The notes: generated by a model from the letters alone, not told the origin. A stretch of DNA of 64,000 nt from Leptodontidium sp. MPI-SDFR-AT-0119 (GCA_020726505.1 JAHLEZ010000010.1:930001-994000); one strand, 5' to 3'. Positions 1-12,140 are shown, counted from the first letter of the stretch. Numbers and translations: made by a program.

Positions 1-3000
1 CAGATACCGAGAAGGGGTTGCTTTAGCAGAAGATGGCAACTTGTCTGCTGGAATTTCGTGGTCTGCAGCCATGAACGCCTCCGCTTGAGCTCCAAGCAAA
101 GCCGGGCTGCTGTTTAACTGGGAGCTTCTGATCTCTGGCAAGATACGCTTGAATTGTCTCCTTCTGCTGGCTGCTACGAAGTGTTTGCTGAACGTGGTCG
201 GTACCGTGGCCCCATCATGGAAGATGTCTTCATCCTGGGAAGACTCCTCTGGTTGCGCGGGAGGAGGAGAACGTGGGGTGGCATTCGGGCCACGGATCTT
301 TTCCCGTTGTGAATTTTCTTCTTCGTTCAGAGGCACAGTACCAAACGAAACGCGTTTTCTAGCCTTTCCCGAAGACCGGGTCTTGGAATTACCTGTCCAA
401 GGGTTCCTCATCGCGTCAACAAGAGACTGGGTATCCATAGATTTACCTCCCAGGTCAGTATATTGTCTCTCAGGCGATGACTTTGGAGTTGAGAAGTCTT
501 TGAATGGCTTGATATAATTGTCATCGGGCGTATGGGGTCGCTCCATGGTTATCCAACTCGTCTCTTCGATGGGTATCCCATTATCTTGCTCGATAGACTC
601 TTTAGAGGAGCCTCCTGCCTGTTCATGCCGTTTTGGCAGTGGCGAACCATTCTCTACCTGTTTTCTCGAGAGATAAGTTGCCAATGGCTCGATTCTCTCA
701 GTGGCCCATGGACTCTGTGGGCCGCACCCTTCCCAGCTGGCTTCTGAACCAGTAGCAGGATCATTACTTTGGGCATCAGGCTCAATCCCACCCATGGCGT
801 CAACAATGATATAATGCTTGAAATGGCTCTCCTCATTGGCTTGTTCGCTCATGTCGGATGACTCGGTATAGTTCTTTCCACCGACCTCCTCGTTGGCCTC
901 ATCCTGAACGGTTTGTATTTCAGCATCCATCGATAATTCGTTTTGACGTTCAAGTATGCCAATGGGTCTAGAAGCAAGGCCATCGTTGACTTGGGTGGTC
1001 TCTTGGTGCATTTGGGTCCGATCCAAGCGCCAGTCGTCACCCTCAAGCCCAGCTTCCTCGTCAATCTCCACGGATGTCGAATCATCTGATGCTTTAGGCT
1101 CGCTGGGAGTGGAACTTGGCTCAAGAGGGACAACTTCGCTGCCATGATCACCTTCGTCACTTATCGGAGTATGGATCGAGCTCCTGTCATTTCCCTCAGA
1201 TTCTACTTCGTCTTGAACTACTGGGGTTGTAGGATCAGCTGTTCGTCGACTTTCAGGCTCAAGTAAGAATGCCGCGCTAGGGGCGATCTCTTTCCTGACT
1301 TGAATGCTCTCGAGGGCTATTCGAGCATGTTCAGCACTCGCATTCTCTTCCTGGCGAAGACCATCGAATGATATCTGAGATTGATGTTCGAGTGTGACAG
1401 CACGGGGTATCACCTCACTCTCAACCTCAATAGTAGTAGCAGCGCCGGGCCATACTGGCTCCTCTGACAAATACCCCCCAAGAAATAAGAATGATTCGTT
1501 CGCAAATTCGGTAAATTCGATGTCGGGAAGGCCTGGAGCACGCCGCTCTTGAGAATGAGGTCGAACAACGGGTGATCCGGCTGTACCGTGGCTACGCCTT
1601 ACGTGCCGGTCTGAGATCCTTCCTTTGCTAGACAGACCATGTCTAATCAAGCCTTCTTGTAAATCTCGTTCAGGACTTTCGTGTGAACTGTCTCCACGGC
1701 TAGAACTTGGGCATGTCTGTGACAAAGCCAGCTGAATCCTATCCATCTCAGTTGTTTTCAACGTTTCCAGACTAGTTTCTGTTTTGGGATGTCGTGTGAC
1801 AGCTTCGCTTAATAGTGGTAGAGTCTGCAGCGTTGTGCTTAACATGGACCTTGGTGGGGTGGTGTTGAATGCCTGAGTACTCATATCGTTCGAGCCCAGA
1901 GGCAATAGATTTTCGCCTGCTCCCATTTGCAATTTGCTCTGCTTTCGAGGAGAATTAAATAGTAAGTGGCTGGTATGAGACGAGACCAGGGAACGCGCGC
2001 TCCCCTTTTTTGGTGTGGTGAACGGAGAGGCTGATGTAGAACTTGTTGACTTCGGAGGCGATGTAGTCTGAGCAGCCTTGGCTGCACATCGAGATGAGGA
2101 GATTTGAGTAATGTCTTCAATCATATCCCAGCTTGCAACAGATCGGTCACTCTTCGGAGGTGTGGCTTGGCTCGATACCAATGGTCTTTCATCCAGAGTG
2201 TTATCAGAAAGCCTATATTGACCGTTGGGGCGCTGTGACTGTGCATCGGAGCCTACACTTCGTCGATTTGCATCTAGCTCAGGTATTGGCCTGTTATTCC
2301 AGGGCCCGGACAACTTTGGCCTTCGCTTTCTGAACTCAAATTTCTCCAGATTCCTTGAAGAAGGGGCAACCTCCGTGATGAAGCTGTCCTCATTCTCGAG
2401 ATCACCTCCATTCTGCTCGTGCGAAACCATGTATCTGCACGGAAGTTCTGGAAGATCATAGGATTCTTCAGGACCTGCATTTGACATCTGGCTATCGGAG
2501 CTTTGAGTTTTGGTCAGCTTTGTTGCAGTTTTTGGCTTTGAACGGGGTGTGATGACAACCAAATCATCTGGCTCTAAGTCGGAAAATGATCGGTCATGGA
2601 TGGAGACTCGAATCTTCTTGGACTTCACGCTGGACTGTGGAGCCGCCCAGGAGAAATATTCCTGCGAGTTGTCCTGGAGCTCGTCAAAATCGTCCGGTTG
2701 GTGACCAAAATCTTCGCGCCTCAACTGAGAGGTTCTTCCGTCAAGGCCAACTGTAGAAATAGCTCCAGGATCCGATTGCTCCGCGAAGTCCCGTGGATTC
2801 ACCGGATCTCTGACTGACGCAATGAGATGTTTGGGGAGTTTCTTGGGAGTGACATCGGGAAAGCTCCTTGACAAGCGGGATAGGTGGTGGGGTTTGACCT
2901 TCCCATGGCCTACTGTTCTTGCAGATAGTTGGCGCCGTCGGCGATCACGCTCCAGCACATCAGGAAGAGGGGTCGGGGATGGAACAGCGGGACCTTCCCA

Positions 3001-3852
3001 TCGAGCTCGTTTTGATACGTAAGATCCTTTCAGCCATTGATAATCGGCTGGCCGTTTCGTAACTTTCATGCTGTTTCCCGGCTCGTCCATATTTGGTGTT
3101 TTGCTATAATGATTGAGCATCGACAGCTCTGGCCGTTCCATAGAGCGAGCTGAGTCCGAGTAATCTGGCCTGTATCTGGTGTGGAGTTGATCGCTGCCAC
3201 CAACTTCAAGCGTGCCCTCCGCGTCCTCGTAGTCGTCTTGGTCGTCTCGCTCGACTGATCTCATGATTTGCCCGCTTTGTATGTTGGTCTCATTGATGAT
3301 TTCAGCTTCGGCTTGTGCTGTAGCTTTGCACCCTACTTAAAGTTAGCTCTTATGATATTCTGTATCCTTGGGAGTAGCCCCAAAAGAGTAATGTCAGATC
3401 GTGGAGCTGCTCTGTCGCTTGTCGCATCCTCCACAATGTACGGAATTGGACAACAAGCCATGCTTACATCTAAGCGCATCTGCAGGCTGTAGATACCCCA
3501 AGCCATGAGCTGCTGCACGTTCCATGACTTTGGCTCTAGTAAACAGCATATCCTCAGACCCGGGCTGCCACCAATCTTCATTCTGTTTCTTTGTTGGACG
3601 GGACCTCCAGGGATTGACCCATCCGGTTTCGAAAGGTCCCCTCAGGCTTGCGGATTGCAAGACAGGCAAATATCCTTTAGCACACCTTCGCGCTTCCGCT
3701 TCATACCGCTGATGTTTCTTTGCAATCTCCCCTGTTGTCTCTTCTGCGTCTGAGCCCAAACAAACAATCTCCTCCTCGTCATAGGCGGGGTTGCAGTGAT
3801 ATGGCTCGTCATCTTGGTCGTCCGTATTGTAGGAGCTGCTGTAAGCATCCAT
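1..3852 (-). CDS. Large disordered nuclear-type protein ('protamine P1-like' of fungi), 5' part only
   Basis: The start is the first ATG in frame, at 3852; reading upstream to 3996 gives no other ATG. Exon 1 is 3852-3435. An intron at 3434-3333 has an unusual donor (GTGGAG) but a perfect CTAAC branch motif, and exon 2 runs from 3332 through the left edge without a stop, so the gene is incomplete here. The N-terminal 140 residues look conserved: an acidic stretch, then motifs such as SLRGPF and GWVNPWRSR, and a cysteine patch near the splice junction. The remaining 1100 or so residues are Ser/Pro/Glu-rich and look disordered, with short islands such as MRNPWTG and RKRVSFG. I recall similar proteins annotated as 'protamine P1' in ascomycetes; this is a name without a known function. 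It is divergent from the Cdc11-like gene, about 0.9 kb away. The existence of the gene is well supported; its role is not. Confidence 0.75.
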
Positions 3853-4765
3853 GATGAATCTCTCTAGGCGAAGTGGTGGAACAGCGTTCGGACGGCATCG
3901 AGTTGATAGTGGGGTTATGGTGGTGGAGGGGAGGGGAAGTGAGGTGAGGTCTCGACGGAACACGGACAATTTTTGGTTGACGGAGTGACATGCCAACCGC
4001 GAATTTTCGTGACTTTCGCGTTAAGTGGCCACGTGACCGATGTTGAGGCTGGGGGCATCAGGAATCAAGTCTCTCATGGTTCATTGGTGGTCAAAATCGC
4101 CCTGGAATCTGACAACCATGTTCTCAAATTACTTACCTAGGTACTCCAGGATTGGAAAGGAAGGGGTGAATGAGAGAGAGATCTATCCGCGCCCCCACCA
4201 GCCAGGCTGAAGTGCAGGTGGTCAGTATTATGTTTGACATGTATCCAAACCAGGCTCAAAATACAGTAGAAAGTGTATCCTCTATCCTTGGGATATATAA
4301 TCTGAAATACTACCTCAGGTACCTATGAAATGTAACCAAGCGATCATGATTCCAGGCTGCTTCTACCCAATATGTGCGTGCGATGCGAGGGGTCAATTCA
4401 ATTCAACGCAGCGCGGGGCAAGGCTGAACCAAGCCAAGCCAAAGCACCCGTGGCGCTAAAACAAAATAAAGTTCTAAGCCGTTGTCATGGTAATATTCCT
4501 TGGCGAAGCACAACGCGATGACCTCAAGAAAGAGGACGACGAAATACAAGACGCGTCGACAGTCCCGGACTCACTAACAACAGCTATCCCATTTCTTTCT
4601 ACAATTCATATTCGCCACTCCCTTCGAATATTCATCCTTTCTACGCGCCTAACATCGAGCCATCCGCCACGCGATTCAGCGTCCTGATCGATCACAACAA
4701 TCCATTCAATTGCACCTATGGAACAGCAATAACCGTCGCAACAGCCTCATTTTTCTATCTTTACA
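3853..4765. promoter_or_regulatory. Divergent intergenic region between the disordered-protein gene and the Cdc11-like gene
   Basis: This 0.9-kb stretch holds no supported gene and must carry both promoters. A small plus-strand reading frame (4487-4687) starts upstream of the Cdc11-like ATG and could be a uORF if the transcript begins that early; this is inference only. Confidence 0.5.
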
Positions 4766-7700
4766 ATGGAGCAAGCCTGGCTGGACTCGCTTTCGGAGGA
4801 CTGGGTATCTCAGCCTCGATCATCTGGCTCTCCCGCCCCCTCATTGCCTTCATTGTCGACCAGCACCTCCGATTCTTCCAAACCTCGTCCCGCTTCAACT
4901 CGCATACCTAAATACAACCCGCAGAAAAAGACGTGGACATCTGCGCATGATGAGGAGAACAGCCCGTTGAGTGAGCGGAGTACGAATGAACACAACATCC
5001 CCCTGTCACAACGCCGACCCTCGAAACTCCGCGAGATCACAAACGGCACCCGTGGACGACGTGTTTCCCGAACACTTTCTGCTTCTACCACACAATCCGT
5101 GCAGTATCATACGATTGAACACAAGTCTGTCAGTTTATCTCCCAAGAGAGGAATCCACGAGACGCCGGAGTGGAAGCGCCGCTTGCTCCATGGAGATGTT
5201 GCATATGGTGAACAGCGTGATCTTTTCAGCCCAGCTGGTCTAGAGAACATATTCCGTCCACCGCCCATCAAGATGACGTCGCCGAACAAAGTACATTCAG
5301 CGCAGGAATCCGAAGAGGACAGCGTCATGCCATCCAGCCCTCCCCCATATAACCGGAATCGCGAATCGCAGGACAGTGAACCTCGGGATGAGGGGGGAAA
5401 TGACAGGACCGGAAACCGCACGCAACCTCGGGCGATGACGTACAAACTGGCAGATCATGGAGAAAGCGAGTTCTCAGTGGATGACTTGAGCCGTAGCAGT
5501 TCTTTCAGACATGTTCCAGCTGCTCTCCGTCAAGGCCAAGAAACCAGCATTCGCTCAGATTCCGCTTCTGAGCCGGGGTCTTCAGTTCTACATGTCCAGG
5601 ATCCAGGACGAACGGTCAGCGGTCAAAGTGACATGCGGAATGAGAAGCTGAGTCCTATTTACGTGGCACGGCACAACACAGTTGATGGCAAGATCGATTA
5701 TGCGGCCTTAAACCTGCCTCCTGCAGAACTCAAACGAAGACTCGATCAAATCCGAGAAAATACTCCAGAACAATCCAGTCAGTATCAAAATGATAGTTCT
5801 GAGGTTCTCCCAGTGGACATGACGACGGAAACAGACGATTTCGCTCACAACGGTCGCTTTGTCAATCTAAGGCGAGGTGGCCAATCTCAAGAGGGTTCAT
5901 TTCAAAAACGGATGTTGAGTCCATCTTCTCTGCCTCCCATTGATGAATCAACAATGCTGCCTGAAGAGTCGATGCAAGCGAGCACGCCGAAAGAGCTCCC
6001 AAACATTCGGAAAACACGAACGTCGAACGAATATCAAAAGCCAGTAGCGGCTCAAGGTCCAGCTGAACTACACACGCCCCACCAAAGCCCTAAGAAGTCC
6101 ACCGATCAAGGGTCAAAGAGCAACTCAGGAAGTCCTCTGAAGATATTTGGCACATATGACACGTTCACCAACCAGAAGCTTCTTCGAAGACTCAGCCAAT
6201 TCGAAGGAGATCTTGAACCAGAAAGTGGCAACGAAGCATCTGGAGAAATACAGGAATCAAGTCGCCCGGAAATGAATGATGCTTTCGTAGCAGCTTCGAG
6301 TCCTGAAAAATCATCCAGAGAAAATCGCCTGCAACGTGGCAAGGGAAGAAAGATGAGCAGCTTTGGGGCCGGCGAATTGGACAGCTTTCAGTTCAGTGAA
6401 GCCTCATACAATTCGATGGGGTCTAATGCAGGAGGCGAAGACAAGGAATATATCGCGCTGCCAGTTCTCAACCCAAATACCCAAGGCTCGTTCAAATTTC
6501 AACTTGAGCCCTCGCCCGACCTAAGCGACGGTGTTGTTATGCATCATCGAGCGAAGTACACGACTACAACAAGTACGCTAAGGCAAACCACTAGTATTCG
6601 CAAAAGCATCAGACCTGGGACGAGCAGTTCCAGCATCTCGGTCGGCACATTTTCACCCCAGCCTGAAGACCTCAAAACCCCAAGAAAGCGGAATGGTGAT
6701 GCCGAAGGCAAGCGACTCCCCAAAACACCACTAAAAGATCCAACTCCAAAACGTCGTCGAACTTTGCAAGAGTCTGAGAGTAGTTTTGCAGAGGGAAGGG
6801 GAAGCATGGGTGAGCTAGATTCATTGAGGGACACTCACCATCAGATGCAGTCGGTTGTCGGAAGGAAACGAAAGGATGCTAGGCATGGAGATGATCAACA
6901 AGCAGCGAATCCAACGGTACTAGCTATGCGTCAAATTCTGCGACCTCGGACACCCACCCCAAGTCAGCGAAGCAGCCAGCAGCACGAAATTGCGCCTTAC
7001 CTAGAAGAAGCCCTCACAGCTTCTGAAAGGGCTAAACGAGTGCAGGAGGAAAAAATTGCAAAGATTCAAGCAGAGCTTGATTCGACCGGCCCTTTCAAGC
7101 TGTCCGCTGCACTGGGTGTCGGACAACACATGTTGGATGACGGTCGCAAAGGTTCTGTTACTACGCAAGACTTCTTGGACGAGGCGAAGAAGATCATGGC
7201 CGGTATTCGAGGCAAAACTAGGCCGAGAAGCGGCCTAACGAGTCTGGAAGAATCTGAATCTGAAAACGACCGTGGAGTATCTATCGAGGGAGGCACACAT
7301 GATGCTGATGTTGAGGACTCGTACCAGGAGTCCACCCAAGAACCTTTCTCCAGGCCGCCAAGCCGAGATGGGAAACCCTTGCCACGACTACCTCTGAAGC
7401 AAGAAGACCCGGCTCTACTTGATCATCTAAGGAAATACCAGGAGAAAAGTGACATGGACGGGGTTATTGCGTCCTCCATAAGATCTATCGCGATGGCCAA
7501 GGAAGCTGTCGATGCAGCAAAGGAGATTGACCGAAGAACGGAGGAGGCCATTGCTAGAACTCTCAATCGACCTGGGCTTCTCGAGGACACAATTGAGAGT
7601 GAGCCACCAAATATTCGAATCTCTCAAAATCCTGACCAGAGAAAACGAAAACACTCAACATCGTCCGTCCGCACCGGTGGGGATGACCCGCATGAAGTTG

Positions 7701-10450
7701 AGTTTCCTTCCCAGGGCTCGAATGGATCGTCTGGCCAATCAACAGCTCGTTCTATTCCCACGGGATCTTCTAGAGGTTCAGATTCACGCCGAGTTATTGC
7801 TCCGCATACTGTTTCTCATCTTATCCCAGAACAACTGGCTGGCATGGTCTTTGATCACGAGAGCAAGAAGTGGATCAAAACTAAGGCTGCTGGCCCTGTC
7901 AATAGTGCAAGGAACTTCCTTCCGTCAGACGAAACCGATGAGGATCCCTTTGGAGATATACCTGATCTTTCTGTTGATGAGACCCAGGAACTGCAAAGAA
8001 TTAAAGCAGTTGCGGCCAAACGCAAGGAAGACGAACGCAATTCCCAGCGCCATACAGACGACAACTCCAATAGCGCAGCTCATTCATCCATACCGGTACC
8101 AGGCATGTTCAACATTGGGCCAGAGTCGTCGCAGAACCAGAAGTCTTCTCTGGAGCCATCCACTTTCACCGAACTCGCAAATCAGCATCACGCTTCTGAT
8201 GTTGGTAAGGGACACCAGCCGCGCAAGAACACCTCTCTTGAAAAGCAGCCTAGCCAGCCCGAGAAGTCCTTGCAGACAGAACCGCAGACGAAGGTTACTG
8301 AAGAGGTTGAAGGGGAAATATCGATTCATGAGGACCGCGTAGATCCATCAAGCCCTCGGAGACGACGAAATGTCACCATTGCCTTCTCTTCTCCTCTGGC
8401 GTCCGTTATCCAGGCCTCGGAATATGATGCTGACAGCAGCATTGATAAAGACGCTGATGGTACTAGCCAGCTCGACACAGATGCTGACGAGGATGCTGCA
8501 AATGACAGTCTCATTGTTTCCAAGAAAGAGACTACCTCCTCGCAAAGAAGCACATCAACCAAAACCCGTTCTGCATTCAGAAGCACCTCTCGTCGTACGT
8601 CCCTAGGCGGTCATAAATTCTCTGCTCGGCCTGTTTCGCGCATCGATGAGCAGGACGAAGATTCAACAAACGAAAACTTAAAGGACCACCAAAGGAGGAG
8701 CGTCAGCATCATTGTATCAACCCCTATCCCATCCAGGCATACGTCGGGCATTATCTTAGCAACGCCTCGTCCAAGTCATGAGATTGGCACTCTTACGCTC
8801 ACACCACTTTCAGATTTTACTGTCCACCACGCGGATGTCTCCCTAGGACTAGACGTCAGCTATGTTGCTCAAGGCCACCGATATGTTGTTGGGAACAACT
8901 CCAAGAGAACACTATCTCTTTCGATAAAGGAGCTGGTGGAGAAACTCACAGAAGTTGAGCCTTACGAGCCATTTTGGGAGCATATCAAGGAACTCAGCCT
9001 CAGAGACAAGAGGCTTACCAACCTTCACAAGCTCAATGAGTTTTGTGAAGAGTTGGTACAGCTTGACGCATCTCACAATCAGATCCGTCAATTAGATGGC
9101 GTGCCGACAACAATTCGAAATCTTCGAATATCGCACAATTGTCTGACCGATCTTGCAGCATGGAATCACTTACACAACCTGCAATACATTGATGTTTCCA
9201 ATAATGAACTGGAATCTTTGTCGTCATTCAAGTCACTTGTTCACTTGAGAGGTATCCGAGCAGACAACAACAAGATCAAGAGCCTGGACGGCGTGAACCA
9301 ACTCGATGGACTCCTGAGTCTTCGTTTACGTGGAAATTTGGTTACTTCAATCGACTTCGAAGGTACTATGCTTCAGCGGCTATCGGACCTTGATCTGAAG
9401 AACAACAGAATCAGTGATGTTCGGAACCTCCAAGAACTGCGATCGCTCTCAGCTCTCGACCTAGAAGGGAATCTCTTGGGTAGCATCTCCACGAACGAGG
9501 AGGAAGTGATGTCGGCGTTGAAGTACCTTAAGTTGAGCGGCAACAACCTGGGAAGCATCGACGTCAGCGTTTTTCCGAATCTTCGCCTGCTTTATCTTGA
9601 CCGGAATCGCTTGGCAATGGCTTCTGGCCTGCTCAAGACCAAGTATCTTGACAGTTTATCGATGCGGGAACAACAAGACGGCATCGTCATTGACCAGTCG
9701 TTCCTTTCTGAAGCCTGTGAAGTTCGGAAACTCTTCCTCTCGGGTAACCTCTTGAAAACATTCGAACCTCAGGTCGACTTCCTCAATCTGCAGTATCTGG
9801 AACTCGCAAATTGTGGGATTGAGGTGCTACCGGAAGATTTTGGGCACATGGTTCCAAATACGAGAGTTTTGAATCTAAACTTCAACGCCTTGAAAGATAT
9901 GAAGCCCTTGATAGGAATTGTACGTCTCAAGAAGCTTCATCTCGCTGGGAACCGTCTGGCCAGGCTGAGGTCAACGACCTGCGTGCTGGCACAATTCCCG
10001 ACTCTTTCATTAGCTGATCTGAGAAACAATCCACTCACGCTTGGATTCTACCCCACCGTGACAGAGAGTCGAATGATCTCACGTCGGGACGGCGAGGAGG
10101 AGGAAGCTCAGGTCCAGGACCCCTTCACTCTTGGGCCCTCGGACAGAGGGAAGGACGATAAGTATGTTGCATGTCTAGATATGGAGACGCGAATGTTGAG
10201 GAGGGTGTACGAGGTGATGATTCTGAGCAACTGTTGCCGGATCAAGACACTTGACGGTCTGAGCGTCGTTAGGTCTTTGCTAAAGAGTAGGGACAAAGTC
10301 TGGGAGACTTTGGTACAAGCAGGAGTTTTTGAGCCCCATTCAGGGGAGGCAGGGCCAGAGGGGAGCCCTGGGAAAGAGGTTACGGAACCCGAGCCGGAAC
10401 CTGAGAAGCCAATTGAGGAGAGATGGCCTGGGGAGGACAGTTTTGCTTAG
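4766..10450 (+). CDS. cdc11: Cdc11/Nud1-type septation initiation network scaffold (LRR protein)
   Basis: Single-exon gene of 1894 residues; the start has a good context (ACAATGG). The first 1380 or so residues are low-complexity, rich in Ser, Glu, Arg and Pro, with many SP/TP dipeptides that suit a kinase-regulated scaffold. From about residue 1385 to 1760 there is a run of SDS22-like leucine-rich repeats (LxxLxLxxNxI pattern), introduced by a conserved segment containing SIKELVEKLTEVEPYEPFW. The C-terminus is an acidic Glu/Pro tail. This order (long disordered N-terminus, C-terminal LRR) is that of S. pombe Cdc11, S. cerevisiae Nud1 and Aspergillus SnaD, which sit on the spindle pole body and recruit SIN/MEN components for septation. 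Assignment rests on architecture and the LRR entry motif. A different large fungal LRR protein is the main alternative. Confidence 0.85.
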   Translation: MEQAWLDSLSEDWVSQPRSSGSPAPSLPSLSTSTSDSSKPRPASTRIPKYNPQKKTWTSAHDEENSPLSERSTNEHNIPLSQRRPSKLREITNGTRGRRVSRTLSASTTQSVQYHTIEHKSVSLSPKRGIHETPEWKRRLLHGDVAYGEQRDLFSPAGLENIFRPPPIKMTSPNKVHSAQESEEDSVMPSSPPPYNRNRESQDSEPRDEGGNDRTGNRTQPRAMTYKLADHGESEFSVDDLSRSSSFRHVPAALRQGQETSIRSDSASEPGSSVLHVQDPGRTVSGQSDMRNEKLSPIYVARHNTVDGKIDYAALNLPPAELKRRLDQIRENTPEQSSQYQNDSSEVLPVDMTTETDDFAHNGRFVNLRRGGQSQEGSFQKRMLSPSSLPPIDESTMLPEESMQASTPKELPNIRKTRTSNEYQKPVAAQGPAELHTPHQSPKKSTDQGSKSNSGSPLKIFGTYDTFTNQKLLRRLSQFEGDLEPESGNEASGEIQESSRPEMNDAFVAASSPEKSSRENRLQRGKGRKMSSFGAGELDSFQFSEASYNSMGSNAGGEDKEYIALPVLNPNTQGSFKFQLEPSPDLSDGVVMHHRAKYTTTTSTLRQTTSIRKSIRPGTSSSSISVGTFSPQPEDLKTPRKRNGDAEGKRLPKTPLKDPTPKRRRTLQESESSFAEGRGSMGELDSLRDTHHQMQSVVGRKRKDARHGDDQQAANPTVLAMRQILRPRTPTPSQRSSQQHEIAPYLEEALTASERAKRVQEEKIAKIQAELDSTGPFKLSAALGVGQHMLDDGRKGSVTTQDFLDEAKKIMAGIRGKTRPRSGLTSLEESESENDRGVSIEGGTHDADVEDSYQESTQEPFSRPPSRDGKPLPRLPLKQEDPALLDHLRKYQEKSDMDGVIASSIRSIAMAKEAVDAAKEIDRRTEEAIARTLNRPGLLEDTIESEPPNIRISQNPDQRKRKHSTSSVRTGGDDPHEVEFPSQGSNGSSGQSTARSIPTGSSRGSDSRRVIAPHTVSHLIPEQLAGMVFDHESKKWIKTKAAGPVNSARNFLPSDETDEDPFGDIPDLSVDETQELQRIKAVAAKRKEDERNSQRHTDDNSNSAAHSSIPVPGMFNIGPESSQNQKSSLEPSTFTELANQHHASDVGKGHQPRKNTSLEKQPSQPEKSLQTEPQTKVTEEVEGEISIHEDRVDPSSPRRRRNVTIAFSSPLASVIQASEYDADSSIDKDADGTSQLDTDADEDAANDSLIVSKKETTSSQRSTSTKTRSAFRSTSRRTSLGGHKFSARPVSRIDEQDEDSTNENLKDHQRRSVSIIVSTPIPSRHTSGIILATPRPSHEIGTLTLTPLSDFTVHHADVSLGLDVSYVAQGHRYVVGNNSKRTLSLSIKELVEKLTEVEPYEPFWEHIKELSLRDKRLTNLHKLNEFCEELVQLDASHNQIRQLDGVPTTIRNLRISHNCLTDLAAWNHLHNLQYIDVSNNELESLSSFKSLVHLRGIRADNNKIKSLDGVNQLDGLLSLRLRGNLVTSIDFEGTMLQRLSDLDLKNNRISDVRNLQELRSLSALDLEGNLLGSISTNEEEVMSALKYLKLSGNNLGSIDVSVFPNLRLLYLDRNRLAMASGLLKTKYLDSLSMREQQDGIVIDQSFLSEACEVRKLFLSGNLLKTFEPQVDFLNLQYLELANCGIEVLPEDFGHMVPNTRVLNLNFNALKDMKPLIGIVRLKKLHLAGNRLARLRSTTCVLAQFPTLSLADLRNNPLTLGFYPTVTESRMISRRDGEEEEAQVQDPFTLGPSDRGKDDKYVACLDMETRMLRRVYEVMILSNCCRIKTLDGLSVVRSLLKSRDKVWETLVQAGVFEPHSGEAGPEGSPGKEVTEPEPEPEKPIEERWPGEDSFA

Positions 10451-10694
10451 AGGTTTTCTATTACGAGTGTGACGTGTGATACGAGTACGTGTTATGGTGT
10501 AAAATAGCGTGGTGTTTGGGGTCTGAAGGCATGGATGGATGGAGTTAATGTGTATATCGGAATGGCGGTATCGATAATGATTGCATGATACTTTTATGGA
10601 AATTACTTTCTACTGAAAGAAAACCAACCGCACAGTACATTCACATGCGACATTCCTTCCTTGTGAGACATAAATTTCATTTCATTCGTTACTT

Positions 10695-11219
10695 TTACAA
10701 TTTGGCTTTATTGGCATTCTTTTCCCATTCAGCAACCCTCTTCTGCCCCGCCTCTCTCCTCTCATCATCCTTCTTTAAATTCTCCTCATCCCTCTTCGTC
10801 TCCCTATCATGCCCCTCCAAATACCCGAGCGTCTCCCTAAACATCTCCGCCTTCAACAGCCCATAAACCCCCGTCTTACTCCTCTGCGTCAACTGTCTCT
10901 CCTCCACAAACTTCATCACCTCCTCCATTCCACCCAATCTATCTACAATCCCCCCTTCTAGCGCATCTTTCCCACCGAACCGCTTGGCTTCCAGAACCAT
11001 CGCTTTGTAGACTTGAGGCGTCAGTTTCTGCCGGAAGATAGAGGACATGGCTGGTTTGAGGGGGACGCCGAGATCGAGTTCGTTGAGGCAGAGGAAGCCC
11101 CGGCTGGGGTTGAAGATGCGGTAGTCGTGGTACATTGCTAGCATGAAGCCGCCGGCGAATGCATGGCCGTTCACGAGGGCTACTGTTGGCATGGGGTATC
11201 TGCATGTCCAGATTAGTCT

Positions 11220-11271
<52 letters not shown>

Positions 11272-11621
11272 CGATGAGAAGAGAAATGGGAGGGGGTTAC
11301 GTACGTTAACAATCTCTTGAAGAGAGCAAACATGCTATTTGGGAAGAACCCGGCTGTGTTTGATGCATGATCCAGATCTAGGCCGTTGCTGAAGAACTTC
11401 TGGATCCCTGAGGTGGTGATGACTACTCCATGCGGATATGAGAACTCTAGGATATCTAGGGCGAGAATTATCGACTGGCAGAAGGATGTGACCAGGCGGT
11501 TGTCGGGTGGGGAGGTGAATGTTAAGATGTAGACTCCGGGAGCTGGTGTCGTGCAGACGACTGTGCCGGAGGTCTTGTCTGCGGCGAGGATTGGGACTGA
11601 GAAGAGTGGTTGAGCTGCCAT
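10695..11621 (-). CDS. Peroxisomal enoyl-CoA hydratase/isomerase family protein (ECI-like)
   Basis: Two exons, 11621-11305 and 11199-10695, give 273 residues. The crotonase fold is visible: FFSNGLDLDHA (oxyanion-hole segment), then TVALVNGHAFAGGFMLA and NELDLGVPL. The first catalytic Glu of true hydratases is replaced (GGFMLA), whereas a Glu is kept in NELDLG. That pattern suits a delta3,delta2-enoyl-CoA isomerase better than a hydratase. The protein ends in AKL, a peroxisomal PTS1 variant, so fatty-acid beta-oxidation in peroxisomes is likely. A charged coiled C-terminal tail (DEENLKKDDERREAGQ) precedes it. The intron carries a long (CT)n tract and is itself stop-free. The gene converges on the Cdc11-like gene, 244 bp apart. 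Confidence 0.85.
11222..11268. repeat. (CT)n microsatellite inside the intron of the enoyl-CoA isomerase-like gene
   Basis: About 23-24 perfect CT units. On the coding strand it is (GA)n and lies between the donor and acceptor of the 105-nt intron 11304-11200. Read through, it would encode Arg-Glu repeats. Confidence 0.95.
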
Positions 11622-12140
11622 ATTGAATGTCTGTTGGAAATGAAGAGGAGGGAGAAGGGAATATGAGTTTGAGTGTTGGAATAGTGATGGATGTAGAGCT
11701 GTTATTAAAGTTGTAGGTATGTGAAGCTTGAAAATACGATATTAATCAACACATGTGCTGGACCTCGGCTCCGATTTGGAGAGCCGGAATGTCCATAGGT
11801 GCCTAGGTAAGGAATGAAAGAGTTTAGTGCAAAGAAAGAATTGAACTAGAAATCGGTAGAGTAGCTTTCGTCTAACCAAATCTTTCATTGTCAATTTCAA
11901 AATTTCACATTCGTTATGAGGTGGTCCTTGTATTCATATCAGACATCGAACTCGAAGCTCTAGCTGCAAGGCTGAAGACCCGATGGCGGGGGACCAGTCA
12001 AATGCAAGCGCTAAAGAAGGGCAAGGCTGAGTGAGATCCACCTCTTGGCATCGCATGTGGCTTGATTCGAAATCTGGCACGATAAACTCCAGCTCCAGCC
12101 CACTTCACGTCACTTCATTGTCGTCTTGTGTATCGCAACA
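11622..12140. promoter_or_regulatory. Divergent promoter region (isomerase-like gene / ALG2)
   Basis: A 519-bp non-coding stretch between two divergent start codons. No recognised element. Confidence 0.5.

Noticed and set aside
12126..12140. Longer ALG2 N-terminus starting at 12126
   Set aside because: That codon is TTG; the ATG at 12141 has a good context and fits the family.
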